NCBI RefSeq assembly: GCF_010500815.1
Contig: NZ_JAAAMG010000010.1
Coordinates: 62,001 to 126,000, forward strand
Direction: 5' to 3'
Length of the DNA stretch: 64,000 bases
From: Jiella pacifica
GTDB taxonomy: Bacteria; Pseudomonadota; Alphaproteobacteria; Rhizobiales; Rhizobiaceae
Within the stretch, counting starts at the first letter, position 1; each line of letters starts with the position of its first letter. Positions 51,859-60,101 of the stretch are shown one piece after another. The notes beneath the pieces were generated by a model that saw nothing but the letters and a program-made list of their open reading frames with translations, was not told the DNA's origin and searched no databases. The translations under genes were made by a program, and so were the position numbers.

Positions 51859-52664
51859 CCCTCTCCGAGCGAGAAAGCGAAATCCATCAAGCCATAGATC
51901 AGCGAGATGATCAGCATATAGACCACGACCGCGTCATAGGCGCCGACGCCCGCAGCCGCGTTCATCTCCTGCCCGATGCCGGGAACGCCCAAAAGTTCGG
52001 CGGCGATCAGCGTCATCCACGCCTGCCCGACGCCGGTCCTGATACCCGCCAGAATTCCGGACGCCGCGCCCGGCAGGGTGATGGCGAATGTCACGTCGAC
52101 AAACCGGTTGCGGCCGAAGGCGCGCGCGAGCTCGTAAAAGCGCGGATCGACATTGCGGACCGCGGAATAGGTCGCGAAGTAGTTCACCCAGAAGACGCCG
52201 ATCGAAATGACGAAGGCCGCGCCGGCATGGCTCACCTGAAACCAGGCGATCGCGAAGACCACCCAGGCGAGCGGCGGGATCGGACGGAGGATCCGGGCGA
52301 GCAGCCGCTGCATGTCGTCGAAGATGCGGTTGACGGCCGCCAGGAGACCGACGACGAGGCCGAGAACCGTGCCCATCGACAGGCCCCAGGCGTAGTGGAT
52401 CAGGCTCGATCCGACCGCGGGAAACAGCCGTCCGCTCTCGATCTCGCCTCGCAGAGCCGGAAATATGGCGGAGGGATCCGGCAAGGTCCCGCGCGGCGCC
52501 CAGTTGAATTCGTAGGCGAGCTTCCAAACGCCGACGGAAACCACCAGCCCCGCAAGGCCGAGCACAAGCCGCCGGGCATGGATGAGCAGATTACCGGTCT
52601 GGACAGAGTGCTCATCCTCTGACGTTTTTCCCGCCGGGGCATGGATCGCCGAGATGCGTTTCAT
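51831..52664 (-). CDS. NitT/TauT-type ABC importer permease
   Basis: A 277-residue BPD_transp_1 permease with six helices (first: LVLGLAGLVVSVGVWKLAYEF). SsuC/TauC features are RPIPPLAWVVFAIAWFQVSHAGAAFVISIGVFWVNYFATYSAVRNVDPRFYELARAFG and the coupling loop FAITLPGAASGILAGIRTGVGQAWMTLIAAELLG. It overlaps the binding-protein gene by four bases (ATGA), so the operon is tightly coupled. Confidence 0.9.
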   Translation of the reverse strand: MKRISAIHAPAGKTSEDEHSVQTGNLLIHARRLVLGLAGLVVSVGVWKLAYEFNWAPRGTLPDPSAIFPALRGEIESGRLFPAVGSSLIHYAWGLSMGTVLGLVVGLLAAVNRIFDDMQRLLARILRPIPPLAWVVFAIAWFQVSHAGAAFVISIGVFWVNYFATYSAVRNVDPRFYELARAFGRNRFVDVTFAITLPGAASGILAGIRTGVGQAWMTLIAAELLGVPGIGQEMNAAAGVGAYDAVVVYMLIISLIYGLMDFAFSLGEGWLLRWRPA

Positions 52665-53713
52665 TGCGCCACGGCTTCAGGCTTTGCCGGCGCCCCCTGC
52701 CCGTCCTTCGGCGACAGCCGATCATAGAACGAGGTGTCGATCAGCTTTTCGACGTCGACGTCTTCACGGAGCGTGCCTTCCGCCTTCTGGAAGTCTCGCA
52801 TCGCGACGGTGCCTTCGACGATCTTGTTGGGATCGGCGACGAAGGACTGGCGCGAGCGGTCGAGCGCCTGGCGCACGACCTCCAGCGGCAACCGCCCTCC
52901 ACCGACATATTTCCCCACCGCCTCGGCCGCGCCCGGGGCCTTGTCGCGAAGCGCCTCGGTCGCGTCGCGCTGCGCAGCGACCATGGCTTCGACCACCTCG
53001 GGATGCTCCTTGATCAGCGACCCGCGGACCGCGAGAACGGCACCGGGCTGGCCGGGAAACATCTGAGATCCGGAGGCCAGGACATTCGCGTCCGCATCGC
53101 GGGACAGCGCCAGCGACACGGCCGGTTCCAGAATGGCCGCTCCGTCGACTGCGCCCGTCAGCAGCGCCTGCTGCACCTGCGCCGCGCCCTGATGGATGAT
53201 CTCGATGTCGTCCACGGAAGCGCCGAGCTGCTTCGTCAGCCAGTATTTGAGTACGGTGTCGGGCACCGAGCCGGTCGGAAAGGTCGAGATCCTGGCTTTG
53301 CGGCCCTGTTTCGCGGCGAAGTCGGAAAAGGTCTGCTTCTCCACGCCACCGGTGGCGAAGCCGGCGAGGTCGCCGACGGCGACGAAGCTGATCTGCTCGA
53401 CAATGTTCGATGCGACGACCTTGATGTCGGCGCCCCGCGCGGACGCGACCATGGCCGGACCGATGCCGAAATAGGCCGCATCAAGCTGCCCCGCGAGGAG
53501 CGCCTGCACCATTGCCGGTCCTTCCTGGAACTCGACCAGATCCGGCTTGATCCCGGCTTTCTCAAAGGCGCCGTTCTCCAGCGCAACGAACAGCTGCGCG
53601 TCCGGCAGAATCGGAAGATAGCCGATCTCGACCGTGACCTTGTCCTGAGCACAAACGGCGCTGGCGGCAAAGAGGCCGGCGATGAGCGCGGCGATCTGGA
53701 GGATACGGTTCAT
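52661..53713 (-). CDS. NitT/TauT-type periplasmic binding protein
   Basis: A 350-residue NMT1/SsuA-like binding protein. Signal peptide ILQIAALIAGLFAASAVCAQ is followed by KVTVEIGYLPILPDAQLFVALENGAFEKAGIKPDLVEFQEGPAMVQALLAGQLDAAYFGIGPAM, the signature start of the class, and RKARISTFPTGSVPDTVLKYWL. It captures a small anion such as a sulfonate, taurine or nitrate; the DsrE gene in the operon favours a sulphur compound. ATG 53713 is set by GGAAG. First gene of the four-gene operon reading leftward. Confidence 0.88.
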   Translation of the reverse strand: MNRILQIAALIAGLFAASAVCAQDKVTVEIGYLPILPDAQLFVALENGAFEKAGIKPDLVEFQEGPAMVQALLAGQLDAAYFGIGPAMVASARGADIKVVASNIVEQISFVAVGDLAGFATGGVEKQTFSDFAAKQGRKARISTFPTGSVPDTVLKYWLTKQLGASVDDIEIIHQGAAQVQQALLTGAVDGAAILEPAVSLALSRDADANVLASGSQMFPGQPGAVLAVRGSLIKEHPEVVEAMVAAQRDATEALRDKAPGAAEAVGKYVGGGRLPLEVVRQALDRSRQSFVADPNKIVEGTVAMRDFQKAEGTLREDVDVEKLIDTSFYDRLSPKDGQGAPAKPEAVAQ

Positions 53714-53964
53714 GAGGGCTTCCGTCTTTCGATCAGGGCATTCCGATTGACCGATATCTGAGGCGTCAGAGGGCGCGAAGCGAGCAACGAACATCCGCAT
53801 TGCGGCCAATGATTGGGAAATTATGCTGTGGGCGCCTGCAACCGCCAGGCGGACGGCGGCCGATGGTTCTCCCAGAGGGCTCGCCTGCCGGCGCATGCGA
53901 AACGCCGCGTGAGCGGCTGCCAGCTGATGCACCAGAGTAACGGCACGCGGCCGGATTTGACTCC

Positions 53965-53976
53965 CAAAACGTTTTG
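53965..53976. promoter_or_regulatory. LacI-family operator 1 (CAAAACGTTTTG)
   Basis: Perfect 12-bp palindrome with the AACGTT core usual for LacI/GalR-type regulators. It is 36 bases before the CTG start of the LacI-headed chimera, consistent with autoregulation. Confidence 0.65.
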
Positions 53977-53987
53977 AGCCAGTTTTC

Positions 53988-53999
53988 CAAAACGTTTCG
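53988..53999. promoter_or_regulatory. LacI-family operator 2 (CAAAACGTTTCG)
   Basis: Second near-palindrome with the core AAACGTTT, centre 23 bases from operator 1 and touching the ribosome-binding site. Two turns of helix apart, the pair suits two dimers on one face of the DNA. Confidence 0.6.
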
Positions 54000-54011
54000 G
54001 GAGGAACGGTT

Positions 54012-54989
54012 CTGGCCAATCTGAAGACACTCGCGCAGACGCTGGGCCTGTCGATCACGACAGTGTCCCGAGCGCTCGACGGCTATTCCGACGTATCGGA
54101 AAAGACCCGCGAGCGCGTTCGCGCGGCTGCCGATGCCGCCGGCTACCGCCCCAATGCCGCGGCCCGCAGGTTGCGCCGTCCCTGGGAGAGCGGCAGCGAC
54201 AATTCGCCGGCCTGGGACGCGGCGCTGGCGCGCGTGCCGGTGACGACCACGACGCCGGTCCGCCGCAAGGACACCGGCCATGTCGACGCCGCGATGCGCC
54301 CGCGCGACGAGGACTATGCCCGGTTCATCCACCTCGTCGATCTCTATGCCGATTGCGGCTGGGATCCGGCAGAGCAGTGGCGGCGCACGCCGTTCAAGAT
54401 CGCGGACGTCCAGACGACGGCGATCCTGGCGCGGGCCAGCGAGGATCTCGCAGAGATCGCCGACAACCTCGGCAGGACAGACGAAGCGAGCGAGATCCGC
54501 GCCATGGTGGAGCGCTCTCGCGCGGCCCTCGCCGGCACCTGGCGCGACGCGCTCAGCCGCTTCGTCTCGCGCGACCTCGTTTCACGCGAGGACGTGACGG
54601 CACCGACGCAGGCGTCGTTCCTGCCACTCCTCGCCCTCGATCTGGTGCCACCCCGGCGCGAGGCCGCCGAGCGGGAGATGCGCGACTGGTGTGAGGGGCT
54701 CGTCGTGGCATTTCCCTCGACGCCTCGGAGCAGCCCTCAGTTCGAGGCCAAGCGCTACTGGCGCGGCCCGGTCTGGGCGGTAATCAACTGGCTGCTGATC
54801 GACGGCCTCGAGCGCAACGACCTGACGGAATTCGCGGCCGACCTGCGCCAAGGCACGGTCGCGGCCATCGAGCGCGCCGGCTTCTGCGAGTATTTCGATC
54901 CGGTCACCGGCGAAGGCTGCGGCGGCGAGGGCTTCTCATGGACGGCCGCGGCCTATCTGCAGTTCACGGCCATGAGCGCAAGACAGTGA
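54012..54989 (+). CDS. Chimera: LacI-family DNA-binding head fused in frame to C-terminal part of a GH63-type glycosidase
   Basis: Residues 1-55 are a textbook LacI HTH and hinge: ANLKTLAQTLGLSITTVSRALDGYSDVSEKTRERVRAAADAAGYRPNAAARRLR. Without a break comes RPWESGSDNSPAWDAAL, an internal motif of GH63-type glucosylglycerate/mannosylglycerate hydrolases. The rest of that domain follows to EYFDPVTGEGCGGEGFSWTAAAYLQFTA. The effector-binding domain and roughly the first 170 residues of the enzyme are missing. No natural protein has this order, so a deletion joined two genes. The HTH requires a start at CTG 54012 (GGGAGG at 53999-54004); the first standard start is GTG 54063, which would cut the HTH. 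Confidence 0.8.
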   Translation: MANLKTLAQTLGLSITTVSRALDGYSDVSEKTRERVRAAADAAGYRPNAAARRLRRPWESGSDNSPAWDAALARVPVTTTTPVRRKDTGHVDAAMRPRDEDYARFIHLVDLYADCGWDPAEQWRRTPFKIADVQTTAILARASEDLAEIADNLGRTDEASEIRAMVERSRAALAGTWRDALSRFVSRDLVSREDVTAPTQASFLPLLALDLVPPRREAAEREMRDWCEGLVVAFPSTPRSSPQFEAKRYWRGPVWAVINWLLIDGLERNDLTEFAADLRQGTVAAIERAGFCEYFDPVTGEGCGGEGFSWTAAAYLQFTAMSARQ

Positions 54990-55083
54990 CGACACACATC
55001 GCAGGCCGGACGAGTCGAGCGCGTTTTCACCGATTGATCACAATGGCGACCTTGTGGCCGAGCCAGATTCTTCAGTCCAATCC

Positions 55084-55431
55084 ATGAAACGGACGTCACC
55101 GATGAACCTCCGCAGATCCGCCTCGACGCTCCTCCCGCTGGCGACGTTGCTCGCCCTTGGCTTCTCCTCGCCGGCGACTGCCTCCAGCGAAGAGAGCTGG
55201 CAGAAGATGTTCGCCGCCGCGAAGAAGGCCTGCATCGAGGCTTCGGGCCTTGCCAAGGCGAAGGCGTCGGAGCCGGTCGTTTTCAGCGACGACATCGGCT
55301 ATGTCGCGCTTCTCGTCGCGGGCACCTATCCGCAGAAGCACATGAAGGGCCAGAAAGGGCAGATGCTCTGCCTCTTTGAGCGCTCGACCGGCAAGGCCAG
55401 CACCGAGGAGGCTGCCGGCTGGCGCTGGTGA
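55084..55431 (+). CDS. Small secreted protein, unknown function
   Basis: 115 residues with a signal peptide (SASTLLPLATLLALGFSSPATAS) and a mature part SEESWQKMFAAAKKACIEASGLAKAKASEPVVFSDDIGYVALLVAGTYPQKHMKGQKGQMLCLFERSTGKA. Two Cys may form a disulphide. Resembles small periplasmic proteins of alphaproteobacteria, but I cannot name a family. Start ATG 55084, or ATG 55102 closer to the signal peptide; no good ribosome-binding site for either. Confidence 0.6.
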   Translation: MKRTSPMNLRRSASTLLPLATLLALGFSSPATASSEESWQKMFAAAKKACIEASGLAKAKASEPVVFSDDIGYVALLVAGTYPQKHMKGQKGQMLCLFERSTGKASTEEAAGWRW

Positions 55432-55440
55432 TCAATCCGG

Positions 55441-55456
55441 CGTCAGATGGCTGACG
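55441..55456. terminator. Hairpin between convergent genes
   Basis: CGTCAG-ATGG-CTGACG, a perfect 6-bp stem between the stop codons of the small secreted protein and the ligase; no T-run. Confidence 0.35.
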
Positions 55457-55489
55457 GGACATGGCCACTGCCCCGTTCGAGAACAGCCC

Positions 55490-56728
55490 CTATCCGTCCA
55501 GCTTTCTCTGATCGTCGACCACCTTGCCGTCATTGGGCAAGCTTCCCGGCGCAGCGAAGACCACGTCCCCCCGGACGCGGCACTCGGCACGCAGAGCCTC
55601 GGCAAGCTTATCAGCGAGCCCCTCCGGCGGGCCGTCGCATTCGACATGCAGCGCGAGCTTGTCGTGGCCGCCCTCTTCCGTGATGACGAGGCGCGCCCGG
55701 CCGAGTTCACCATGCGGTTTGACGATCCGGGCGACCTGCTCCGGACGAACGAACATGCCGCGCACCTTCGTCGTCTGATCGGCGCGGCCCATCCACCCCT
55801 TCAGCCGCAGGCCGGTTCGCCCGCAGGGCGACGGCTCCGTCATCACCGCCGACATGTCGCCGGTGGCGAAGCGGATCAGCGGATAAAGCGGGTTGAAAGT
55901 GGTGACGACCACCTCGCCGACCTCGCCGGGCTCCACCGGATCGCTGGTGCCCGGGCGCACGATCTCGACGAGGACGTTCTCCTCGATCACCATGCCGTCG
56001 GAAGCGCCCGCCGTCTCATAGGCGATGAGGCCGAGTTCGGCCGTCGCATAGCACTGGCGGATGGCGATGCCCCGGTCGGCATACCAGGCCCGCAGATTGG
56101 GAAACAGCGGCCCGCCGCTCACCAGCGCCGTCTTCAGGCTGACCGTGTCGGCGCCGCTGTCGTCGCCGCGCTCGAGAATGGTCTTGAGGAAATCGGGCGT
56201 TCCTACATAGGCGGTGAGGCGCAGCCGCTCGATGGCCGCCACCTGCTGCGCGGTATTGCCGACGCCGCCGGGAAACACCACCGCTCCCACCGCCGCAGCG
56301 GCATGATCGAACATCACGCCCGCCGGGGTCAGATGATAGGCGAAGGCGTTGAGCACCCGGTCGTTCCTGCCGATACCGGCGGCATGAAGCGCCCGGCCCA
56401 TGCGCCAATGCTCCTCGTCGCCTTCCGGCTCGACGATCGGACCGGGAGAGAGATAAAGCCGGCGGAACCCGCCCGGCTCCTGGGTGGCGAGGCCGCCGAG
56501 CGGCGGATCCTGCTCCTGCAGGGCCGGCAGGTCGGATTTGCGCAGAATCGGCAGCGCCGCGAGGGCCCTGCGATCGGTGATCGCGCCCGGATCGACCCCG
56601 TCGAGCGTCCGGGCATAAGCCGGCGCATGCGCAGCCGCGTGGGCGAGCTGACGCCGCAGCGCATCGAAAAGATCGGCCTCCCGCGCCTCGCGCGAGCGGG
56701 TTTCGAGGTCGTCGAAGAATTCGGTCAT
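55490..56728 (-). CDS. Phenylacetate-CoA-ligase-like AMP-forming ligase
   Basis: A 412-residue adenylate-forming enzyme of the PaaK type: FDALRRQLAHAAAHAPAYARTLDGVDPGAI near the start, AGVMFDHAAAAVGAVVFPGGVGNTAQQVAAIERLRLTAYVGTPDFLKTIL, QCYATAELGLIAYE and FNPLYPLIRFATGDMS, then GRADQTTKVRGMFVRPEQV and a C-terminal swinging domain. It activates a carboxylic acid to its CoA thioester through an acyl-adenylate. The usual SSGTTG loop is replaced by a LYLSPGPIVEPEG-type segment, as in a subgroup of PaaK-like proteins. Last gene of the operon, 28 bases after the ATPase gene. Confidence 0.8.
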   Translation of the reverse strand: MTEFFDDLETRSREAREADLFDALRRQLAHAAAHAPAYARTLDGVDPGAITDRRALAALPILRKSDLPALQEQDPPLGGLATQEPGGFRRLYLSPGPIVEPEGDEEHWRMGRALHAAGIGRNDRVLNAFAYHLTPAGVMFDHAAAAVGAVVFPGGVGNTAQQVAAIERLRLTAYVGTPDFLKTILERGDDSGADTVSLKTALVSGGPLFPNLRAWYADRGIAIRQCYATAELGLIAYETAGASDGMVIEENVLVEIVRPGTSDPVEPGEVGEVVVTTFNPLYPLIRFATGDMSAVMTEPSPCGRTGLRLKGWMGRADQTTKVRGMFVRPEQVARIVKPHGELGRARLVITEEGGHDKLALHVECDGPPEGLADKLAEALRAECRVRGDVVFAAPGSLPNDGKVVDDQRKLDG

Positions 56729-56755
56729 AGGTCGCCTTCCTCCCCTTGCCGTCGC

Positions 56756-57592
56756 TCAAAGCCAGCGCTTGCGACGGCGGAAGCTCTTCACGTTGCGAAA
56801 CGAACGGCGCTCGCCGCCGCCAAGATAGAACTCCTTGACGTCCTCGTTCTCGACCAGTTCGGCCCCGGTGCCGTCGAGGACGATCTTGCCGCTTTCGATG
56901 ATGTAGCCGTAGTCGGCGACCTTCAGCGCCATGTTGGCGTTCTGCTCGACGAGAAGGATGGTGATCCCCAATTCCTCGTTCAGCCGGCGGATGATGCCGA
57001 ACACCTCCTTCACCAGAAGCGGCGACAGGCCCATCGAGGGCTCGTCCATCATGATCAGCCGCGGCTTGGCCATCATCGCGCGGCCGATCGCCAGCATCTG
57101 CTGTTCGCCGCCGGACAGATACCCGGCAAGGCCCTGGCGCTCCTTCAATCGCGGAAAGAAGCGATAGACATCGGCGATCTCGGCCTCGATATCGGCGCCA
57201 GGACGGGAAAACGCGCCGAGCCGCAGATTATCGCGGATGGTCATGTCCTGGACGATGCCGCGGCCCTCCATGACGAGAAAGATCCCATCCCGAACCTTCT
57301 TGTCGGGAGGCGTTCTGGTGACGTCCGCCCCCTCATAGGACACCGTCCCGCGGGTGATCTCGCCGTCCTCGGTCTTGAGCAGGCCGGCGATGGCCTTCAG
57401 GGTGGTCGACTTGCCGGCGCCGTTGGCACCGAGAAGTGCGGTGATCTCGCCGCGCCTGGCCTGAAGCGACATGCCGCGCAGGACCAGGATCACGTCGTTG
57501 AAGACGACCTCGACATTGTTGAGCTCGAGCAGCGGCGGGCTATCGCTCCCGGCCTTCTCGGACGGCCTCGCGGTGTCGGCAGTAAGGATCAT
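56756..57592 (-). CDS. Branched-chain-amino-acid-type ABC ATPase (LivF-like)
   Basis: A 278-residue ATPase with Walker A GANGAGKSTTLKAIAGLL near residue 55, the LivF-type LVMEGRGIVQDMTIRDNLRLGAF, signature YLSGGEQQMLAIGRAMMAKPRLIMMDEPSMGLSPLLV and LLVEQNANMALKVADYGYIIESG. LivF rather than LivG is shown by EQNAxxAL and SMGL. A 20-residue N-terminal extension and a basic tail (FRRRKRWL) are unusual. Part of the importer with the LivG-like ATPase at the other end of the operon. Confidence 0.92.
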   Translation of the reverse strand: MILTADTARPSEKAGSDSPPLLELNNVEVVFNDVILVLRGMSLQARRGEITALLGANGAGKSTTLKAIAGLLKTEDGEITRGTVSYEGADVTRTPPDKKVRDGIFLVMEGRGIVQDMTIRDNLRLGAFSRPGADIEAEIADVYRFFPRLKERQGLAGYLSGGEQQMLAIGRAMMAKPRLIMMDEPSMGLSPLLVKEVFGIIRRLNEELGITILLVEQNANMALKVADYGYIIESGKIVLDGTGAELVENEDVKEFYLGGGERRSFRNVKSFRRRKRWL

Positions 57593-57672
57593 CGGACTTC
57601 GACTCGCGGCTCGATTTCGGACAGGGCCGACCGGCCATCGCGGCCGGCCGGCGGTTCATGCGGGCCTCGCAC

Positions 57673-58917
57673 TTACTGTCCGAGCCACTCCTCGCGGCGC
57701 GGCACGTCGATCTCGGCGATTTCCTTGATGACCGCCTTGCCGTCGGTGAAGGAGCCGGAGTTGATCGTCACCCTGAGAAGACCGCGATGGTCCTCCGGCG
57801 TCCAGGTCGAGGGCGAGCAGACGCCCTCGAGCCCTTCCGGCACCCAGTCGGTCTTCTGATACATGCCGTCACGGATGTTCTTGCCGGTGATGCCGCCATT
57901 CGCCTTCGCCCACTGCATGGCTTCCTTCATGTAATAGGCCGAACAGATGCCGCGCAGATAATGGTGAGTCGGCCGGTCGCCGACCTGGCCGCCGCCATTC
58001 TCGAGAATCTTCTTGACCAGCCCCATGCCCGGCACGTCGGCCCCGTAGAAGGGCGTCGAGGAAGGGAAGATCAGGTTCTGCGCCTCGGCCGCTTCCACGG
58101 TCTGGTAGTCGCCGGCCCAGGGATTGCCCATATAGGTCGCCTCGACGCCGACCGTGTTGCAGCTCTTGATCAGCGACACGACCGAACCGCCGAGATTGCC
58201 CATATAGACATATTGGGCGCCGGAATCCTTGATCGTCAGGCACTGCGCCTTGAAGTCGCCCGGCGCGAGCGGCACGACGACCGGCTGGGCGACGGTGAAG
58301 CCCAGCTCCTCGGCATAGGACGCGCAGGCCTCTTTCGGCGCATTGGGATAAGGATGGTTGTCGCCGGTGTGGACGAAGGTCGGGTTCTCCGTCCCCTTCT
58401 CCTTGGCGTCCTCGGCGGCCCACTGGACCAGCGCCCGGCAAGCGTCGGAATAGGACGGGCCGTAGAAGAAATTGAAGGGCGCCGGTGCCTTCGTGTTCGC
58501 GTTCTTGCCCTGCGGGTCGGTCAGATGCGCCGAATAGGAGCCGGAGATCGTCGGGATCTCGGCGCGCGCGACGAAGGAGATCAGCGCCTCCGTGTCGGCC
58601 GTGCCCCAGCCCTGCAGGGCGACCATGTCGTTGCCGACCCATTTCTTGAACTGGGCGATCGCTTCCGGCACTTTGTAGGCGTAGTCGACAGTGTCGAGCT
58701 CGACCATCGTGCCATCGATGCCGCCATCGGCGTTAATCTCTTTGAAGGCGTCGGCGACGCCCGGGCCATACTGCTTGCCGACGAAGGACGTCGCGCCGGT
58801 ATAATCGGCGAGATGGCCGACGAGGACGCTGTCATCCTGGGCGAGCGCCGGCGCGCCGGCGATGATGGTGGTGGCCGCGAGCGCAGCCGTCAGGGTCAGT
58901 CTGTGAAGCGTTGCCAT
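57673..58917 (-). CDS. LivJ-type periplasmic binding protein
   Basis: A 414-residue type I periplasmic binding protein with signal peptide LTLTAALAATTIIAGAPALAQ. The mature start, VLVGHLADYTGATSFVGKQYGPGVADAFKEINADGGIDG, and the middle ALISFVARAEIPTISGSYSAHLTDP are of the Peripla_BP_6 class. Members that accompany CoA-ligase genes tend to bind aromatic or other carboxylates rather than amino acids; that assignment is by context. ATG 58917 is set by GGGAGGAATT. Confidence 0.88.
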   Translation of the reverse strand: MATLHRLTLTAALAATTIIAGAPALAQDDSVLVGHLADYTGATSFVGKQYGPGVADAFKEINADGGIDGTMVELDTVDYAYKVPEAIAQFKKWVGNDMVALQGWGTADTEALISFVARAEIPTISGSYSAHLTDPQGKNANTKAPAPFNFFYGPSYSDACRALVQWAAEDAKEKGTENPTFVHTGDNHPYPNAPKEACASYAEELGFTVAQPVVVPLAPGDFKAQCLTIKDSGAQYVYMGNLGGSVVSLIKSCNTVGVEATYMGNPWAGDYQTVEAAEAQNLIFPSSTPFYGADVPGMGLVKKILENGGGQVGDRPTHHYLRGICSAYYMKEAMQWAKANGGITGKNIRDGMYQKTDWVPEGLEGVCSPSTWTPEDHRGLLRVTINSGSFTDGKAVIKEIAEIDVPRREEWLGQ

Positions 58918-59035
58918 TGTCGAATTCCTCCCATTCGCGGACTTTGCGGTGGCTCGATATGCTGACGGTGCCGCGAAGACCGCCGTCATCGGTTGAAGTG
59001 CGCCGGCCCACCCTCCCCGGCGGTCCGGCCATGGC

Positions 59036-60097
59036 TCAGTGCGAGAAGGGAAACAGCTTCCAGCTCGCCCGCGTCATGCGCCAGCGATGGACGAGTCCCT
59101 CCGGTTCGAGAACGAGAAACAGGATAATCGCCGCACCGACGCTCATCTGCTTGATGTAGGCCGTGCCCTGCGCGATGGCCGGGACGACGGTCGCCACGCC
59201 ATTGGCGAAAACCTCCATCGCCTGCGGCAAAAGCAGGATGAAGGCCGCGCCCAGAAGCGATCCTGAAACCGAGCCGAGCCCGCCGATGATGATCATCGCC
59301 AGGAATTCGATCGACAGGATGATGGTGAAGCCCTCTGCCGAGACGAAGCCGAGATAATGGCCGTAGAGCGCCCCGCCGATGCCGGCGAAGAAGGACGAGA
59401 TGCCGAAGGACAGGATGCGGTATCGCGTCAGATTGATGCCCATGATCTCGGCCGAGAGATAATGGTCACGCACCGCCACCAGCGCCCGCCCGTCCCGGGT
59501 GCGGGCGAGATTGGCGACGGCGACGAAGGCGACGACCACCCAGAACAGGACGAGATAGAGATAGCGCGCGTCGTTGTTGAGCTGGAAGCCGAAGACGCTC
59601 GCCGTCTCGGCCAGCGACCCGTAGGTGCCGCCGGTGAACCAGTCGGCGCGGGCGAAGAAGTCCTGCAGGATATACTGCGATGCGAGCGTCGCGATGGCGA
59701 GATAGAGCCCCTTCAGCCGCGCCGCCGGAATGCCGAAGATCATGCCGACGGCCATGGTCATGAGCCCGGCGAGCGGGATCGCAATCAGGACCGGAATGCC
59801 GTTGCCGGAAATCCAGGCCGAGGCGAAGGCCCCGAAGCCGAAGAAGGCCCCATGGCCGAGCGAGATCTGGCCGGTCATGCCGGTCAGGACGTTCAGCCCC
59901 AAAGCGGCGATGCCGTAGATGCCGATCAGGATGAGCTGGGACAGAACGTAGCCGCCGAAGACCAGCGGGCAGAGCGCCACCAGAACGACGCCGGCCAGAA
60001 CCGCCATCGTCTCGTTGCGGGTGCGGAAGAGCGTCCGGTCGGCGGCGTAGGTCGCACGGAAATCGCCGGTGGGTCTTGGATTGGGAACATGGGCCAC
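59036..60097 (-). CDS. LivM-type ABC permease
   Basis: A 353-residue permease with about nine helices. Family motifs are GYVLSQLILIGIYGIAALGLNVLTGMTGQISLGHGAFFGFGAFASAW, RLKGLYLAIATLASQYILQDFF, AVRDHYLSAEIMGINLTRYRILSFGISSFFAGIGGALYG and the EFLAMIIIGGLGSVSGSLLGA coupling helix. It forms the channel with the LivH-like protein, whose gene ends four bases upstream of this start. Confidence 0.92.
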   Translation of the reverse strand: MAHVPNPRPTGDFRATYAADRTLFRTRNETMAVLAGVVLVALCPLVFGGYVLSQLILIGIYGIAALGLNVLTGMTGQISLGHGAFFGFGAFASAWISGNGIPVLIAIPLAGLMTMAVGMIFGIPAARLKGLYLAIATLASQYILQDFFARADWFTGGTYGSLAETASVFGFQLNNDARYLYLVLFWVVVAFVAVANLARTRDGRALVAVRDHYLSAEIMGINLTRYRILSFGISSFFAGIGGALYGHYLGFVSAEGFTIILSIEFLAMIIIGGLGSVSGSLLGAAFILLLPQAMEVFANGVATVVPAIAQGTAYIKQMSVGAAIILFLVLEPEGLVHRWRMTRASWKLFPFSH

Positions 60098-60101
60098 GGG
60101 G

